The translations under genes and the position numbers were made by a program. From Kutzneria sp. CA-103260 (GTDB lineage: Bacteria > Actinomycetota > Actinomycetes > Mycobacteriales > Pseudonocardiaceae): a DNA stretch of 64,000 bases. The notes below the pieces were generated by a model. That model was not told where the DNA came from. It saw only the letters and a program-made list of their open reading frames with translations, and ran no database searches. Shown piece after piece: positions 26,352 through 35,605 of the stretch. The stretch's first letter is position 1. Every line of letters begins with the position of its first letter. The stretch is taken from positions 124,001-188,000 of the forward strand of contig NZ_CP073318.1 in NCBI RefSeq assembly GCF_018263855.1, given 5' to 3'.

Positions 26352-27443
26352 GTGCTGACCTTCGCGCTCGTGGTGACCGTGGTGGTGGCCGCCGTCGCGC
26401 TGACCACCCGGCTGCGCATGTTGGTGCGGGTGACCGTCGACCGGCGGCCCGGTCATGTGCTGGCGCTGGGCTTCGCCGCGTGGTTTCTGGCTGTGCCACT
26501 GGAGATCGCCACCATCGCGGTGGAGGTCGACCGGTGGGCCGGCTGGGCGCTGACCTGGCCGCTGCTGCGGGTCATCGCCTGCGCCGGCGGGTTCTTCACC
26601 CAGACCTTCTTCCGGCTGGCCACCTCCGACCGCGCCGATCCGGCGCAGCGTGCCCGGGTCACCTGGCTGGTGCGCCGTTCGGCCCTGTTCGGCGTGACCG
26701 CGGTGGCCGTCGGTCTGATCCTGTTCGCCGCGATGCCGCACGACGTTCTCTTCGCCAGCGGGCCGGCCGGTCGGATGATCACACCGGGTCCGGTGTATCC
26801 GGTCGCGGAGCTCGCGAACCTGGTCATCTTGAGCTATTTCGCCTACGCCATCGCGAGCATCACCTCGGAGTCGTGGCGGTGGGCGACCAAGGCCGACGTG
26901 CCGTGGCTGCGGCGGGGTCTGCGCATCCACACCGTCGGCTGCGTGTTCGGGCTCGTCTACTGCGTGCACGTGGCCGTGTACCAGATCGCCGAGATGGCCG
27001 GGATCTTCCCGCCGTGGTCGGAGCTGGAGGGTGACGGCGCGTTCGTCACGATGTGTCTGCTGCCGGCGTTCGTCGGCGTGACCGCGCCGATGTGGGGGCC
27101 GCGACTGGACGGCCTGGCCCGCGCGGCCCGGCACTACCGGCACCGGCGGCTGCTGTATCCGTTGTGGCGGCGGCTGAGCGGTTCCGTGGTGCGGCTGGAT
27201 CCGCCGAAGACCGAGTGGCACGACCGGTTGCGGCTGTGGCCGGGGCAGCAGCACGCGCTGGTCTACCGGCGGGTCATCGAGCTGTGGGACGGGCTGCTGG
27301 CCTCGCATCCCACCATGTTCGGCGGGGGCGGGCTGGAGGATCCCGACCTGGCCCGGGACATCGACTGGTGGCTGGAGATCGCCCGGGCCACCCAAGTTCG
27401 CCCGATTGCCGACGTGTTGGCCGAGTATCAAGGACAGTTGTGA
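26352..27443 (+). CDS. Seven-helix membrane protein, MAB_1171c/DUF6545-like
   Basis: The 363-residue protein has about seven hydrophobic helices over residues 1-245, then a cytosolic C-terminal region of about 115 residues (YPLWRRLSGSVVRLDPPKTE, LRLWPGQQHALVYRRVIELW). This layout matches the actinobacterial MAB_1171c family, called putative transporters without experimental proof and commonly found beside ImmA/IrrE peptidases and XRE proteins. It begins with a GTG two bases after the peptidase stop, so the two are almost certainly co-translated. A role as membrane sensor or effector of the protease switch is inference. Confidence 0.78.
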   Translation: MLTFALVVTVVVAAVALTTRLRMLVRVTVDRRPGHVLALGFAAWFLAVPLEIATIAVEVDRWAGWALTWPLLRVIACAGGFFTQTFFRLATSDRADPAQRARVTWLVRRSALFGVTAVAVGLILFAAMPHDVLFASGPAGRMITPGPVYPVAELANLVILSYFAYAIASITSESWRWATKADVPWLRRGLRIHTVGCVFGLVYCVHVAVYQIAEMAGIFPPWSELEGDGAFVTMCLLPAFVGVTAPMWGPRLDGLARAARHYRHRRLLYPLWRRLSGSVVRLDPPKTEWHDRLRLWPGQQHALVYRRVIELWDGLLASHPTMFGGGGLEDPDLARDIDWWLEIARATQVRPIADVLAEYQGQL

Positions 27444-27516
27444 CCGAGCTTGCGAGGGCACCATTGAGCACAGTGGCCTTGGTCGCAGACTCGCCGAGCG
27501 CTAGCGAGGTGGGACT

Positions 27517-28386
27517 GTGACCGATGAGCTCGATGCCGCCGGCATCCGCGACCCCCAGCTGCGCGCGTGTTACCTGCGCTGCAAGCGATTGCTGGCCGAG
27601 CACGACAAGTCGTACTACCTGGCCTCGCTGCTGCTGCCGCCGGCGCGGCGGCCGTTCGTGCACGCCATCTACGGCTTCGCCCGACATGCCGACGAGATGG
27701 TCGACGGCGCCGACGCCGCCGGCTTCGAGCCGTGGCGGGACCGGATCCTGGCCGAGCTGACCGCCGGCGAGACCGAGGACGAGTTCGGCCGGGCGCTGCT
27801 GCACACCATCCGGACCTGGGACATTCCGTTGCGGCACATCGAGGATTTCCTGGCCGCCATGGCCTCGGACCTGACCGTGACCTCGTACGAGACGTATGCC
27901 GATCTCGAGGTCTACATGCACGGCGCCGCCGCCACCCTCGCGCTCCAGTTGGCGCCGGTGCTCGGCGCGCGGACCGACGAGGCGGTCGAGGCCATGCGGT
28001 TGATGGGGATCGCCTTCCAGCTCACCAACATCCTCCGCGACGTCGGCGACGACCTCCGGCGCGGCCGCGTCTACCTGCCCGGCGAGGACCTGCGGCGCTT
28101 CAACGTGACCGAGATCGAGCCGGGGCGCCGGTTCCGCGAGCTGATCAAGTACGAGATCGCCCGCACCCGGTCGTTCTACCGGCGGGCCCGGGCCGGGATG
28201 CCGCTGCTGGATCCGGTGGGCCGGCCGACCGCGCTGGCCGGCATGCGGCTGTACGGCGGAATCCTCGACGCCATCGAGCGTTCGGGCTACGACGTGATCG
28301 CCCAGCGGGTCAGCGTGGGGACGGCCCGGCAGCTGGCGATCGCCGTGCCGGCCTACCTCCGGTCACTGCTGGCCCGGGTTTCCTGA
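27517..28386 (+). CDS. Phytoene/squalene synthase-family protein
   Basis: The 289-residue enzyme joins two prenyl diphosphates head to head. Both aspartate-rich motifs are present: ARHADEMVDG (DEMVD at 59-63) and NILRDVGDDLRRGR (DVGDD at 175-179), with DKSYYLASLLLPP and YMHGAAATLALQ between. The GTG at 27517 has GAGGTGGG in front. No desaturase, cyclase or other carotenoid or hopanoid gene is nearby, so the product is unknown. It sits in line behind the peptidase and membrane genes and overlaps by 24 bases the end of the XRE gene on the other strand. Confidence 0.88.
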   Translation: MTDELDAAGIRDPQLRACYLRCKRLLAEHDKSYYLASLLLPPARRPFVHAIYGFARHADEMVDGADAAGFEPWRDRILAELTAGETEDEFGRALLHTIRTWDIPLRHIEDFLAAMASDLTVTSYETYADLEVYMHGAAATLALQLAPVLGARTDEAVEAMRLMGIAFQLTNILRDVGDDLRRGRVYLPGEDLRRFNVTEIEPGRRFRELIKYEIARTRSFYRRARAGMPLLDPVGRPTALAGMRLYGGILDAIERSGYDVIAQRVSVGTARQLAIAVPAYLRSLLARVS

Positions 28387-28830
28387 ATCCTGATCGGCTG
28401 ACTCGCGGTCGGTCCGCCGCAGCTCCAGCACCTGCTCCAGCAGGACTTTCGCCGCCTCGGCCAGCTGGCCGCTGTCCTGCTCCAGCAGCATCGCCCGCAG
28501 CGCGAAGGCCAGCACGCCCTTGTCCCGCCACTCGGCCAGCCGCATCAGGTCGCGGTGGATGCCCGCGACCTTCTCCGCCGCCTGCGGCGTGGTCGGGGCG
28601 AGGAAGTACACCGGGTCCAGGTCGAAGAACGCGGCCAGGCCCTGCACCACGTTCACGGTCGGATTGTCCCGCTCCCCGTTGCGCAGCAGGCCGAGGTAGG
28701 ACCCCGTGACCTTCACGCCCAGTTCGCCCAGCGCCGCGGCGACTTCGGTGTTCCGGTACTCCGGCCCGTCGGGTCCGTTCGGCCGCACGGCGTCGAACGC
28801 GGCGTTGAGCTTGTCCCGGAAGCTCAGCAT
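28363..28830 (-). CDS. XRE-family helix-turn-helix regulator
   Basis: The 155-residue protein has an N-terminal XRE fold (RNTEVAAALGELGVKVTGSY, LGLLRNGERDNPTVNVVQGL, AAFFDLDPVYFL) and a helical C-terminal half ending in an acidic, glutamine-rich tail. The arrangement resembles EspR-like regulators of actinobacteria. The ATG at 28830 has GGGGGACGGG upstream; the open frame to 29016 is not supported. It is convergent with the phytoene synthase gene and is the likely substrate of the ImmA/IrrE peptidase. Confidence 0.85.
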   Translation of the reverse strand: MLSFRDKLNAAFDAVRPNGPDGPEYRNTEVAAALGELGVKVTGSYLGLLRNGERDNPTVNVVQGLAAFFDLDPVYFLAPTTPQAAEKVAGIHRDLMRLAEWRDKGVLAFALRAMLLEQDSGQLAEAAKVLLEQVLELRRTDRESADQDSGNPGQQ

Positions 28831-28892
28831 CGCCCGTCCCCCACTCCGCTCAACTGATGTCCACGCACCGGCGTCGACTGCCCCAAGAGTAG

Positions 28893-28920
28893 TTGACACA
28901 CCTGGTGGTTTCCATAGACT
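28893..28920 (+). promoter_or_regulatory. Consensus-like sigma-70 promoter reading away from the XRE gene
   Basis: TTGACA (28893-28898), a 16-base spacer and TAGACT (28915-28920) make the best housekeeping-type promoter in the window. It points rightward into a region with no established gene; a short frame at 28986-29159 is the only candidate. It could also be a divergent promoter controlled by the XRE protein. Confidence 0.45.
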
Positions 28921-29051
28921 GGCAGCATCGCGGTCAACTGGTCTTGTCACTGGGGACCGCAACCAGGGGGAGTTGGTTGAGTCGAATGGACAACGCGCCC
29001 GGCGAGGGGCGGGCATGGTGTCCAGGGGAGAGGTGCGACTCGACCAGCGGG

Positions 29052-29093
29052 GTGGTTCCTGCTCGACCCGGGGGAGGGCCGAGCAGGAACCAC
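29052..29093 (-). terminator. Hairpin terminator after the PH-like membrane gene
   Basis: A perfect 14-base stem (29052-29065 with 29080-29093) around a 14-base loop lies eight bases beyond the stop of the minus-strand gene at 29101. It would end the MerR-membrane protein transcript. Confidence 0.65.
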
Positions 29094-29100
29094 TGTCGGG

Positions 29101-29634
29101 TCACGACACGAACTGCCGCTCCATGGCTGCCAGGAATCGGCGGGGCTCGTCCACGGTGATGTGCAGGTGGCGGACGCCGGCCAGGCGGGGGTCGTCGACG
29201 GGGTCGATGTGCACGGCGATGTTGGCGTCGCCGTAGGCGTAGAGGGCGGTGTCGCCGTCGACCTTGAGGCCGGAGCGCAGGATGTTGGGGCGCGCGTGCG
29301 GCTTGACGGACGTGATGGCGGACAAGGGAATCGTGAGCTCGCTGAAGGTGCTGTCCCGCAACACGAGCGCGTCGGGGAGCAGTTGGTGCGGGCGGGTGGT
29401 CAGCGAGGCGAGCAGGCCGAGGATCCAGAGCACGCCGTAGACGTGCAGGGCCAGCAGCAGCCAGGGCCAGAAGGTGCCGGGCAGCACGGCCCCCAGCACG
29501 AACTCGACGACCAGACCCTCCACAATGGACATTGCGAGCAGGACGTGGACCAGCGGCCGGAAACCGCGGCCGTAGGCAAAGGCGGACGGGTCTTCCGGGC
29601 GGCGCAGGGCCCACGCGACCAAGCAGCGGATCAT
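29101..29634 (-). CDS. Membrane protein with a C-terminal soluble domain
   Basis: The 177-residue product has two hydrophobic segments (about 31-52 and 56-78) and a C-terminal domain of about 90 residues with alternating beta-like strands (ALVLRDSTFSELTIPLSAIT, HIDPVDDPRLAGVRHLHITV) that resembles the PH-like domains of small bacterial membrane proteins. No exact family is recognised. Its ATG overlaps the stop of the MerR gene by four bases, so it is co-translated with that regulator and is probably its main target. Confidence 0.7.
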   Translation of the reverse strand: MIRCLVAWALRRPEDPSAFAYGRGFRPLVHVLLAMSIVEGLVVEFVLGAVLPGTFWPWLLLALHVYGVLWILGLLASLTTRPHQLLPDALVLRDSTFSELTIPLSAITSVKPHARPNILRSGLKVDGDTALYAYGDANIAVHIDPVDDPRLAGVRHLHITVDEPRRFLAAMERQFVS

Positions 29635-30356
29635 GGCATGTCCTGCTTCCAGTAGGAGAACATCAGCCGCAGGCAGCGCGCCTGGGCCGGGGACATGTCG
29701 GCGCTGATGGCGGCCAGCAGCGCGTCCGGATCGGCGTCCACGGCCTGGAGTTCGGGCGGCAGCATGGCGACGATGGCCGGGCCGAAGTCCCGGGCCCGGT
29801 CGGCGATGTCGGTGACGGCCGGGTCATTGGGGGAGGCGTCGACCAGCCGCTCGAAGTCGGCCTGCACGGCCAGCATCCGCTCCCGTAGGTCGGAGTCGGC
29901 GAACACCGAGTGGTACAGGTCGAGGTTGCCGGTCATGGACTCCATGACTTCGGCGGCGAGGATTTCCCGATCGCGGCCGGGATAGTCGGTGAGGGAGTCG
30001 ATCACGGTGAGCAGTGCCGGGGAGCGCAGGTCGCCGTCGGCGGCGAGCAGGTCGGCGATGGCCGCGCGCTGGCCGGCGATGCGCTCCTGCTGGGCGGCCA
30101 GGTCGCCGTCGATCTCACGCAGGATCTCGACGAGGTCCCGGTTCCGGTCGCCGGACAGCGCGTCGGCGACCTCCTCCAGCGACAGCCCGAGTTCGGCCAG
30201 CCGCCGGGCCCGCAGCAGCAGCACGAGATCCCGCAACTCGTAGCTGCGGTACCCGTTCTCCCGCCGCCGCGGCTCCGGCAGCAGTCCGATCCGGTGGTAG
30301 TGCCGCACCGTGCGCGGCGTCACCCCGGCCAGCCCCGCGAGTTCCCCGATTCGCAT
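29631..30356 (-). CDS. MerR-family transcriptional regulator
   Basis: The 241-residue protein has the N-terminal MerR DNA-binding domain (MRIGELAGLAGVTPRTVRHY, HRIGLLPEPRRRENGYRSYE) and a coiled dimerisation helix (residues 75-105). The remaining 130 residues are a helical effector domain without the cysteines of metal-sensing MerR proteins, so a small organic ligand is more likely. It has its own promoter with a 19-base spacer over the start region and shares a four-base overlap with the membrane protein downstream. Confidence 0.88.
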   Translation of the reverse strand: MRIGELAGLAGVTPRTVRHYHRIGLLPEPRRRENGYRSYELRDLVLLLRARRLAELGLSLEEVADALSGDRNRDLVEILREIDGDLAAQQERIAGQRAAIADLLAADGDLRSPALLTVIDSLTDYPGRDREILAAEVMESMTGNLDLYHSVFADSDLRERMLAVQADFERLVDASPNDPAVTDIADRARDFGPAIVAMLPPELQAVDADPDALLAAISADMSPAQARCLRLMFSYWKQDMP

Positions 30357-30362
30357 GGGTCC

Positions 30363-30393
30363 AGTAAAAACCTTGACGCTACGACAAGGTCAA
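30363..30393 (-). promoter_or_regulatory. MerR-type promoter with operator
   Basis: Read on the minus strand: -35 TTGACC, a 19-base spacer and -10 TTTACT. The dyad ACCTTG-N9-CAAGGT (30370-30390) lies between them, the hallmark of promoters that MerR proteins underwind. The -10 ends only six bases before the ATG, so the mRNA is probably leaderless. Confidence 0.8.
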
Positions 30394-30398
30394 GTCGA

Positions 30399-31283
30399 TC
30401 ACCCGGTGAGCAGGTCCCGGGCCAGCCGGGCGGTCTCGCCGGGGGTGCGGCCGACGGCGATGCCGGCGGCCTCCAGGGCGACCTTCTTGGCCTCGGCGGT
30501 GCCGGCGGAGCCGGACACGATGGCGCCGGCGTGGCCCATGGTCTTGCCCTCGGGCGCGGTGAAGCCGGCCACGTAGCCGACGACCGGCTTGGTGACGTGC
30601 TCGGAGATGTAAGCGGCGGCCCGCTCCTCGGCGTCGCCGCCGATTTCGCCGATCATGACGATGAGCTCGGTCTCCGGGTCGTCCTGGAACGCTTGCAGGG
30701 CATCGATGTGGGTGGTGCCGACGATGGGGTCGCCGCCGATGCCCACGGCGGTGGAGCAGCCGAAGTCCCGCAGCTCGTGCATCAGCTGGTACGTCAGCGT
30801 GCCCGACTTGGAGACCACGCCGACCCGGCCGGGCTTGGTGATGTCGGCCGGGATGATGCCGGCGTTGGACTTGCCGGGGCTGATCACGCCGGGGCAGTTG
30901 GGCCCGATGATCCGGGTCCGGCCGCCGGATTCCACGGCATGGGCCCAGAACGCGGCGGTGTCGTGCACGGGGATGCCCTCGGTGATCACCACGGCCAGCC
31001 CGATGCCGGCGTCGATCGCCTCGATGGCGGCGTCGCGGGCGAAGGCCGGCGGTACAAAAAGGACGGACACGTCGGCTCCGGTCTGGAACACGGCCTCGGC
31101 CACGGTGCCGAAGACCGGTAACGACGTGCCGTCGAAGTCCATGCGCTGCCCGGCTTTGCGGGCGTTCACGCCGCCGACGACGGTCGTGCCGGCCCGGAGC
31201 ATACGGGCAGTGTGCTTGCTGCCCTCGGCGCCGGTCATGCCCTGCACCACGACCCGGCTGCCCTCGTCGATGAAGATCGCCAT
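30399..31283 (-). CDS. sucD: Succinyl-CoA synthetase-like alpha subunit
   Basis: The 294-residue subunit binds CoA and carries the phosphohistidine, His251 in [11 protein letters not shown]. It also has [38 protein letters not shown] and [13 protein letters not shown]. The pair forms acyl-CoA with nucleotide triphosphate; the classical substrate is succinate, but malate-CoA ligases share the fold. It starts one base after the stop of its beta subunit. The pair diverges from the CoA-transferase/lyase operon over a GntR-type operator, so it may be a specialised copy and not the citric-acid-cycle enzyme. Confidence 0.87.
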   Translation of the reverse strand: MAIFIDEGSRVVVQGMTGAEGSKHTARMLRAGTTVVGGVNARKAGQRMDFDGTSLPVFGTVAEAVFQTGADVSVLFVPPAFARDAAIEAIDAGIGLAVVITEGIPVHDTAAFWAHAVESGGRTRIIGPNCPGVISPGKSNAGIIPADITKPGRVGVVSKSGTLTYQLMHELRDFGCSTAVGIGGDPIVGTTHIDALQAFQDDPETELIVMIGEIGGDAEERAAAYISEHVTKPVVGYVAGFTAPEGKTMGHAGAIVSGSAGTAEAKKVALEAAGIAVGRTPGETARLARDLLTG

Positions 31284-31284
31284 G

Positions 31285-32415
31285 TCACGCTCCCCGCGCC
31301 GCGAGCCGCGCGGCCGTGCCCGCGGCGTCGTCCATCGTTTCCACCATGGTCACCAGCGGATGCCCGGCCTCGGTGAGAATCTGCCGGCCCCGCTTGACGT
31401 TGTTGCCGTCCAGTCGGACCACGAGCGGTTTCGTCGCGCGTGGGCCGAGCATGTCCAGCGCTCGCACGATGCCGTCGGCCACCGCGTCGCACGCGGTGAT
31501 GCCGCCGAACACGTTCACGAACACGCTGCGCACGTCCGGGTCACCGAGGATGATCTCCAGCCCGTCGGCCATCACCTGGGCCGACGCGCCGCCGCCGATG
31601 TCCAGGAAGTTGGCCGGCCCGGCCCCGCCGGCCTGGGCCACGACGTCCAGAGTGGACATCACCAGCCCGGCCCCGTTGCCGATCACGCCGACGTCGCCGG
31701 TCAGCTTGACGTAGTTGAGCCCCTTGGCCCGGGCGGCCTGTTCCAGCGGGTCGCCGGCGGTGGAGTCCGCCGGCCGGCCGGAGTGCCGGAACGCGGCGCT
31801 GTCGTCCAGGGTCACCTTGCCGTCCAGTGCGATGATCTCGCCGGATTCAGTGCGCACCAACGGGTTCACCTCGACCAGCGTGCAGTCCTCGCGGACGAAC
31901 ACGTCCCACAGCTTGACGATGACCTCCGCCGACGCGGCCGGCAGCCCGGCCGCCTGGGCGATGTCTCCGGCCAGCGCCAAGTTCATGTCCCGGACCGGAC
32001 GTCGGATCAGCGCCTCGGGCCGGGTCGCGGCGACCTCCTCGATGTCCATGCCGCCTTCGGCCGAGGCCATCGCGAGAAAGGTCCGGTTCGCGCGGTCGAG
32101 CAGGAACGAGAAGTAGTACTCGTCGGCGATCTCGGACGCGGCGGTCACCAGCACCTTGTGCACGGTGTGCCCCTTGATGTCCATGCCGAGTATCGCCTCG
32201 GCCGCGGCCCGCGCCTCGGCGGGCGTGCCGGCCAGCTTGACGCCGCCGGCCTTGCCGCGGCCTCCGGTCTTGACCTGGGCTTTCACCACGACCGGTCCAT
32301 CGATCGCCACCGCCGCCGCGTACGCGCCCGCGGGAGTGTCGGTGACCTCGCCGGGTGGCACCGGGACGCCGTGGCGGGCGAACAGGTCCCTGGCCTCGTG
32401 TTCGAACAGATCCAA
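31285..32415 (-). CDS. sucC: Succinyl-CoA synthetase-like beta subunit
   Basis: The 376-residue subunit is an ATP-grasp nucleotide-binding protein with [48 protein letters not shown] and [19 protein letters not shown]. The start is a TTG at 32415 with AGGAGGG seven bases before it, giving exactly the family's N-terminus; the frame opens at 32523 without support. It is translated ahead of the alpha subunit with a one-base gap. Specificity for succinate, malate or another acid cannot be decided from sequence alone. Confidence 0.87.
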   Translation of the reverse strand: MDLFEHEARDLFARHGVPVPPGEVTDTPAGAYAAAVAIDGPVVVKAQVKTGGRGKAGGVKLAGTPAEARAAAEAILGMDIKGHTVHKVLVTAASEIADEYYFSFLLDRANRTFLAMASAEGGMDIEEVAATRPEALIRRPVRDMNLALAGDIAQAAGLPAASAEVIVKLWDVFVREDCTLVEVNPLVRTESGEIIALDGKVTLDDSAAFRHSGRPADSTAGDPLEQAARAKGLNYVKLTGDVGVIGNGAGLVMSTLDVVAQAGGAGPANFLDIGGGASAQVMADGLEIILGDPDVRSVFVNVFGGITACDAVADGIVRALDMLGPRATKPLVVRLDGNNVKRGRQILTEAGHPLVTMVETMDDAAGTAARLAARGA

Positions 32416-32556
32416 CGTGCGGCCCTCCTGTGAGCGCTGCGCGGGTGGGGGCTGATCTCGCCGGCGGGTGCGCTTTCCGCTGAGCGCCAAGGTCGCGAAA
32501 TGTTCTCGCGTCGCTCTGGACACCGGGCCGGAACAGGCGTAAGCATATGCCTACTC

Positions 32557-32572
32557 CATATCGTATGCAATC
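32557..32572. promoter_or_regulatory. GntR-type operator, site B
   Basis: CATATCGTATGCAATC lies 36 bases before the lyase start and 142 bases before the divergent sucC-like start. It shares TCGTATGCAA exactly with site D and the frame CATA(C/T)(T/C)GTATxCAATC with sites A and C. A small palindrome, GCATATGC, lies at 32543-32550. Confidence 0.72.
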
Positions 32573-32607
32573 TACAGTGCACCGCGGCCGGCGAGGAGTT
32601 GACCAGC

Positions 32608-34347
32608 ATGGTGGGAACAGAACCCGTGGCAGAGGCCCAGACGGCGACCAGTCGGACGGCGAACGGATCCGGGCCCGCGCCGGCGACGATCTCGGGCGGC
32701 CACCTGGTCGCCAAGGCGCTCCGGGCCGAGGGCATCGACACCATCTTCACCCTGTGCGGCGGGCACATCATCGACATCTACGACGGCTGCGTCGACGAGG
32801 GCATCGAGGTCATCGACGTGCGGCACGAGCAGGTCGCCGCGCACGCCGCCGACGGCTACGCCCGCGTCACCGGCAAGCCCGGCTGCGCGGTCGTCACCGC
32901 CGGGCCCGGCACCACCGACGCGGTCACCGGCGTGGCCAACGCCTTCCGCGCGGAGAGCCCGATGCTGCTGATCGGCGGCCAGGGCGCGCTGACCCAGCAC
33001 AAGATGGGCTCACTGCAGGACCTGCCGCACGTCGACATGATGGCCCCGATCACCAAGTTCGCGGCCACCGTGCCGGACACCGCCCGCGCGGCCGACATGG
33101 TCTCGATGGCGTTCCGGGAGGCGTTCAACGGCGCGCCCGGCCCCTCCTTCCTGGAGATCCCCCGGGACGTCCTGGACAACAAGGTGCCGGTGGAGAAGGC
33201 CCGCGTGCCGCAGGCCGGCCACTACCGGGCCTCCACCCGGCAGGCCGGCGACCCGGCCGCCGTGGAGAAGCTGGCGGACCTGTTGGCGCACGCCAAGAAG
33301 CCGGCGATCCTGCTGGGCAGCCAGGTCTGGACGACCCGGGCCACCGCCTCGGCGATCGAGCTGGTGCGCACGCTGAACATCCCGGCCTTCATGAACGGCG
33401 CGGGCCGCGGCACGCTGCCGCCCGGCGACCCGCACCACCTCCAGCTGTCCCGCCGCTACGCCTTCGACAACGCCGACGTGATCGTCATCGTCGGCACCCC
33501 GTTCGACTTCCGGATGGGTTACGGGCGAAGGCTCTCCGCCAAGGCCACGGTGGTGCAGATCGACCTGGACTACCGCACGGTCGGCAAGAACCGGGACATC
33601 GACCTGGGCATCGTCGGCGACGCCGACCTGATCCTGGCCGCGGTGACCGCCGCCGCGTCCGGCCGCGTCGACAACGGCGCCACCGGCCGCAAGCCGTGGC
33701 TGGAGGAGCTGCACAAGGTCGAGGAGCAGGCCCGGCAGAAGCGGTTGCCGCAGCTGCGTTCCGACGCCAGCCCGATCCACCCGTACCGGCTGGTGCACGA
33801 GATCAACGAGTTCCTCACCGAGGACTCGATCTACATCGGCGACGGCGGCGACATCGTCACCTTCTCCGGCCAGGTGGTGCAGCCCAAGTCGCCCGGCCAC
33901 TGGATGGACCCGGGCCCGCTGGGCACGCTCGGCGTCGGAATTCCCTTCGTGCTGGCGGCCAAGCACGCCCGGCCGGACAAGGAAGTGGTGGCCCTGTTCG
34001 GCGACGGCGCGTTCTCCCTGACCGGCTGGGACTTCGAGACCCTGGTCCGCTACAACCTGCCGTTCGTCGGCATCGTCGGCAACAACTCCTCGATGAACCA
34101 GATCCGTTACGGACAGGCCCAGAAGTACGGCCTGGCCCGGGAACGCGTCGGCAACACGCTGGGCGACGTGCACTACGACCAGTTCGCGAAGATGCTGGGC
34201 GGCTACGGCGAGGAGGTGCGCGACCCGGCCGACATCGGCCCGGCGCTGCTGCGCGCCCGCGAGTCGGGCAAGCCGTCGCTGATCAACGTCTGGGTCGACC
34301 CGGACGCGTACGCCCCCGGAACCATGAACCAGACCATGTACAAGTGA
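32608..34347 (+). CDS. Thiamine-diphosphate enzyme, 2-hydroxyacyl-CoA lyase/oxalyl-CoA decarboxylase-like
   Basis: The 579-residue protein has the three domains of the acetolactate synthase superfamily. Glu74 in [16 protein letters not shown] activates the cofactor, and the metal-binding motif starts [10 protein letters not shown] (465-467) and ends in GNN. Context predicts cleavage of a CoA thioester to formyl-CoA. However, the GDYEELDQ segment conserved in oxalyl-CoA decarboxylases is absent; the equivalent reads [13 protein letters not shown] 2-hydroxyacyl-CoA lyase or a divergent decarboxylase is therefore possible. It has its own GAGGAG site and an operator 36 bases upstream, and heads a four-gene operon. 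Confidence 0.8.
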   Translation: MVGTEPVAEAQTATSRTANGSGPAPATISGGHLVAKALRAEGIDTIFTLCGGHIIDIYDGCVDEGIEVIDVRHEQVAAHAADGYARVTGKPGCAVVTAGPGTTDAVTGVANAFRAESPMLLIGGQGALTQHKMGSLQDLPHVDMMAPITKFAATVPDTARAADMVSMAFREAFNGAPGPSFLEIPRDVLDNKVPVEKARVPQAGHYRASTRQAGDPAAVEKLADLLAHAKKPAILLGSQVWTTRATASAIELVRTLNIPAFMNGAGRGTLPPGDPHHLQLSRRYAFDNADVIVIVGTPFDFRMGYGRRLSAKATVVQIDLDYRTVGKNRDIDLGIVGDADLILAAVTAAASGRVDNGATGRKPWLEELHKVEEQARQKRLPQLRSDASPIHPYRLVHEINEFLTEDSIYIGDGGDIVTFSGQVVQPKSPGHWMDPGPLGTLGVGIPFVLAAKHARPDKEVVALFGDGAFSLTGWDFETLVRYNLPFVGIVGNNSSMNQIRYGQAQKYGLARERVGNTLGDVHYDQFAKMLGGYGEEVRDPADIGPALLRARESGKPSLINVWVDPDAYAPGTMNQTMYK

Positions 34348-34363
34348 TGTGGCGGAGGTCGTG

Positions 34364-35593
34364 ATGGGAAAGGCACTTGAGGGCGTGCGCGTCCTCGACA
34401 TGACCCATGTGCAGTCCGGTCCCTCGTCCACCCAGCTGCTGGCCTGGCTGGGCGCGGACGTCATCAAGCTGGAGACTCCCGGCCGCGGCGACATCACCCG
34501 CGGGCAGCTGCGGGACCTCCCGGACGTGGACAGCCTCTACTTCACCATGCTCAACGCCAACAAGCGCAGCCTCACGCTGAACATGAAGAGCGAGGAGGGC
34601 AAGCAGATCTTCACCCGGCTGGTGTCCGAAGTGGACGTCCTGGTGGAGAACTTCGGGCCCGGCGTGGTCGACCGGTTCGGCTTCACCTGGGAACGCCTCA
34701 GCGAGCTCAACCCGCGGCTGGTCTACGCCTCCATCAAGGGTTTCGGCCCCGGCCGGTACGCGGACTTCAAGGCGTACGAGGTGATCGCGCAGGCGATGGG
34801 CGGCTCGATGAGCACCACCGGCTTCGAGCAGGGCCCGCCCACCGCCACCGGCGCGCAGATCGGCGACTCCGGCACCGGCATCCACCTGGTGGCCGCCATC
34901 CTGGCCGCGTTGTACCAGCGCACCAACTCCGGCCGCGGGCAACGGGTGCAGGTGGCCATGCAGGACGCGGTGCTCAACCTGTGCCGGGTCAAGCTGCGCG
35001 ACCAGCAGCGGCTGGCCCACGGGCCGCTGGGGGAGTACCCGAACGAGAGCTTCGGCGACGAGGTTCCCCGCTCCGGCAACGCTTCCGGCGGCGGCCAGCC
35101 GGGCTGGGCGGTGCGCTGCGCGCCCGGCGGCCCCAACGACTACATCTACGTGATCATCCAGCCGCCGGGCTGGCGGCCGATCACCGAGCTGATCGGCAAG
35201 CCAGAGCTGGCCGACGACCCGCAGTGGGCCACGCCGGAGGCGCGACTGTCCAAGTTGGACAAGGTGTTCGCGATGGTCGAGGACTGGACCAGCGGACTGT
35301 CCAAATGGGATGTGATGGAGCGGCTCAACGCGGCCAACGTGCCGTGCGGGCCGATCCTGTCCACCCGGGAGCTGATCGAGGACGAGACGCTGGCCGAACT
35401 CGGCTCCGTGGTCCCGGTCCAGCATCCCGAGCGCGGCGAGTACAAGACCGTCGGCTGCCCGCTCAAGCTCTCCGACTCGCACGTGGAGATCACCCGCTCG
35501 CCGCTGCTGGGCGAGCACAACGCCGAGGTGCTCGGCGAACTGGGTTACGGCCCCGACCAACTGGAGCGGCTGCGCGCCGCCGGCGTGATCTGA
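34364..35593 (+). CDS. frc: Formyl-CoA:oxalate CoA-transferase homologue (class III)
   Basis: The 409-residue enzyme moves CoA between carboxylates. It follows Oxalobacter FRC and E. coli YfdW closely: [31 protein letters not shown], the catalytic Asp168 in [29 protein letters not shown] and the active-site loop SGGGQPGW. Gln48 (TRGQLRD) is as in YfdW, so oxalate can be the acceptor. GGAGG at 34354-34358 picks the ATG at 34364 over the GTG at 34349. It lies directly behind the lyase gene, whose formyl-CoA product it could reuse. Confidence 0.88.
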   Translation: MGKALEGVRVLDMTHVQSGPSSTQLLAWLGADVIKLETPGRGDITRGQLRDLPDVDSLYFTMLNANKRSLTLNMKSEEGKQIFTRLVSEVDVLVENFGPGVVDRFGFTWERLSELNPRLVYASIKGFGPGRYADFKAYEVIAQAMGGSMSTTGFEQGPPTATGAQIGDSGTGIHLVAAILAALYQRTNSGRGQRVQVAMQDAVLNLCRVKLRDQQRLAHGPLGEYPNESFGDEVPRSGNASGGGQPGWAVRCAPGGPNDYIYVIIQPPGWRPITELIGKPELADDPQWATPEARLSKLDKVFAMVEDWTSGLSKWDVMERLNAANVPCGPILSTRELIEDETLAELGSVVPVQHPERGEYKTVGCPLKLSDSHVEITRSPLLGEHNAEVLGELGYGPDQLERLRAAGVI

Positions 35594-35605
35594 GGGAGTG
35601 CCGCA

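Noticed and set aside
32608..34347. Naming the lyase a canonical oxalyl-CoA decarboxylase
   Set aside because: The GDYEELDQ segment conserved in Oxalobacter and E. coli enzymes is absent, so only the wider family is supported.
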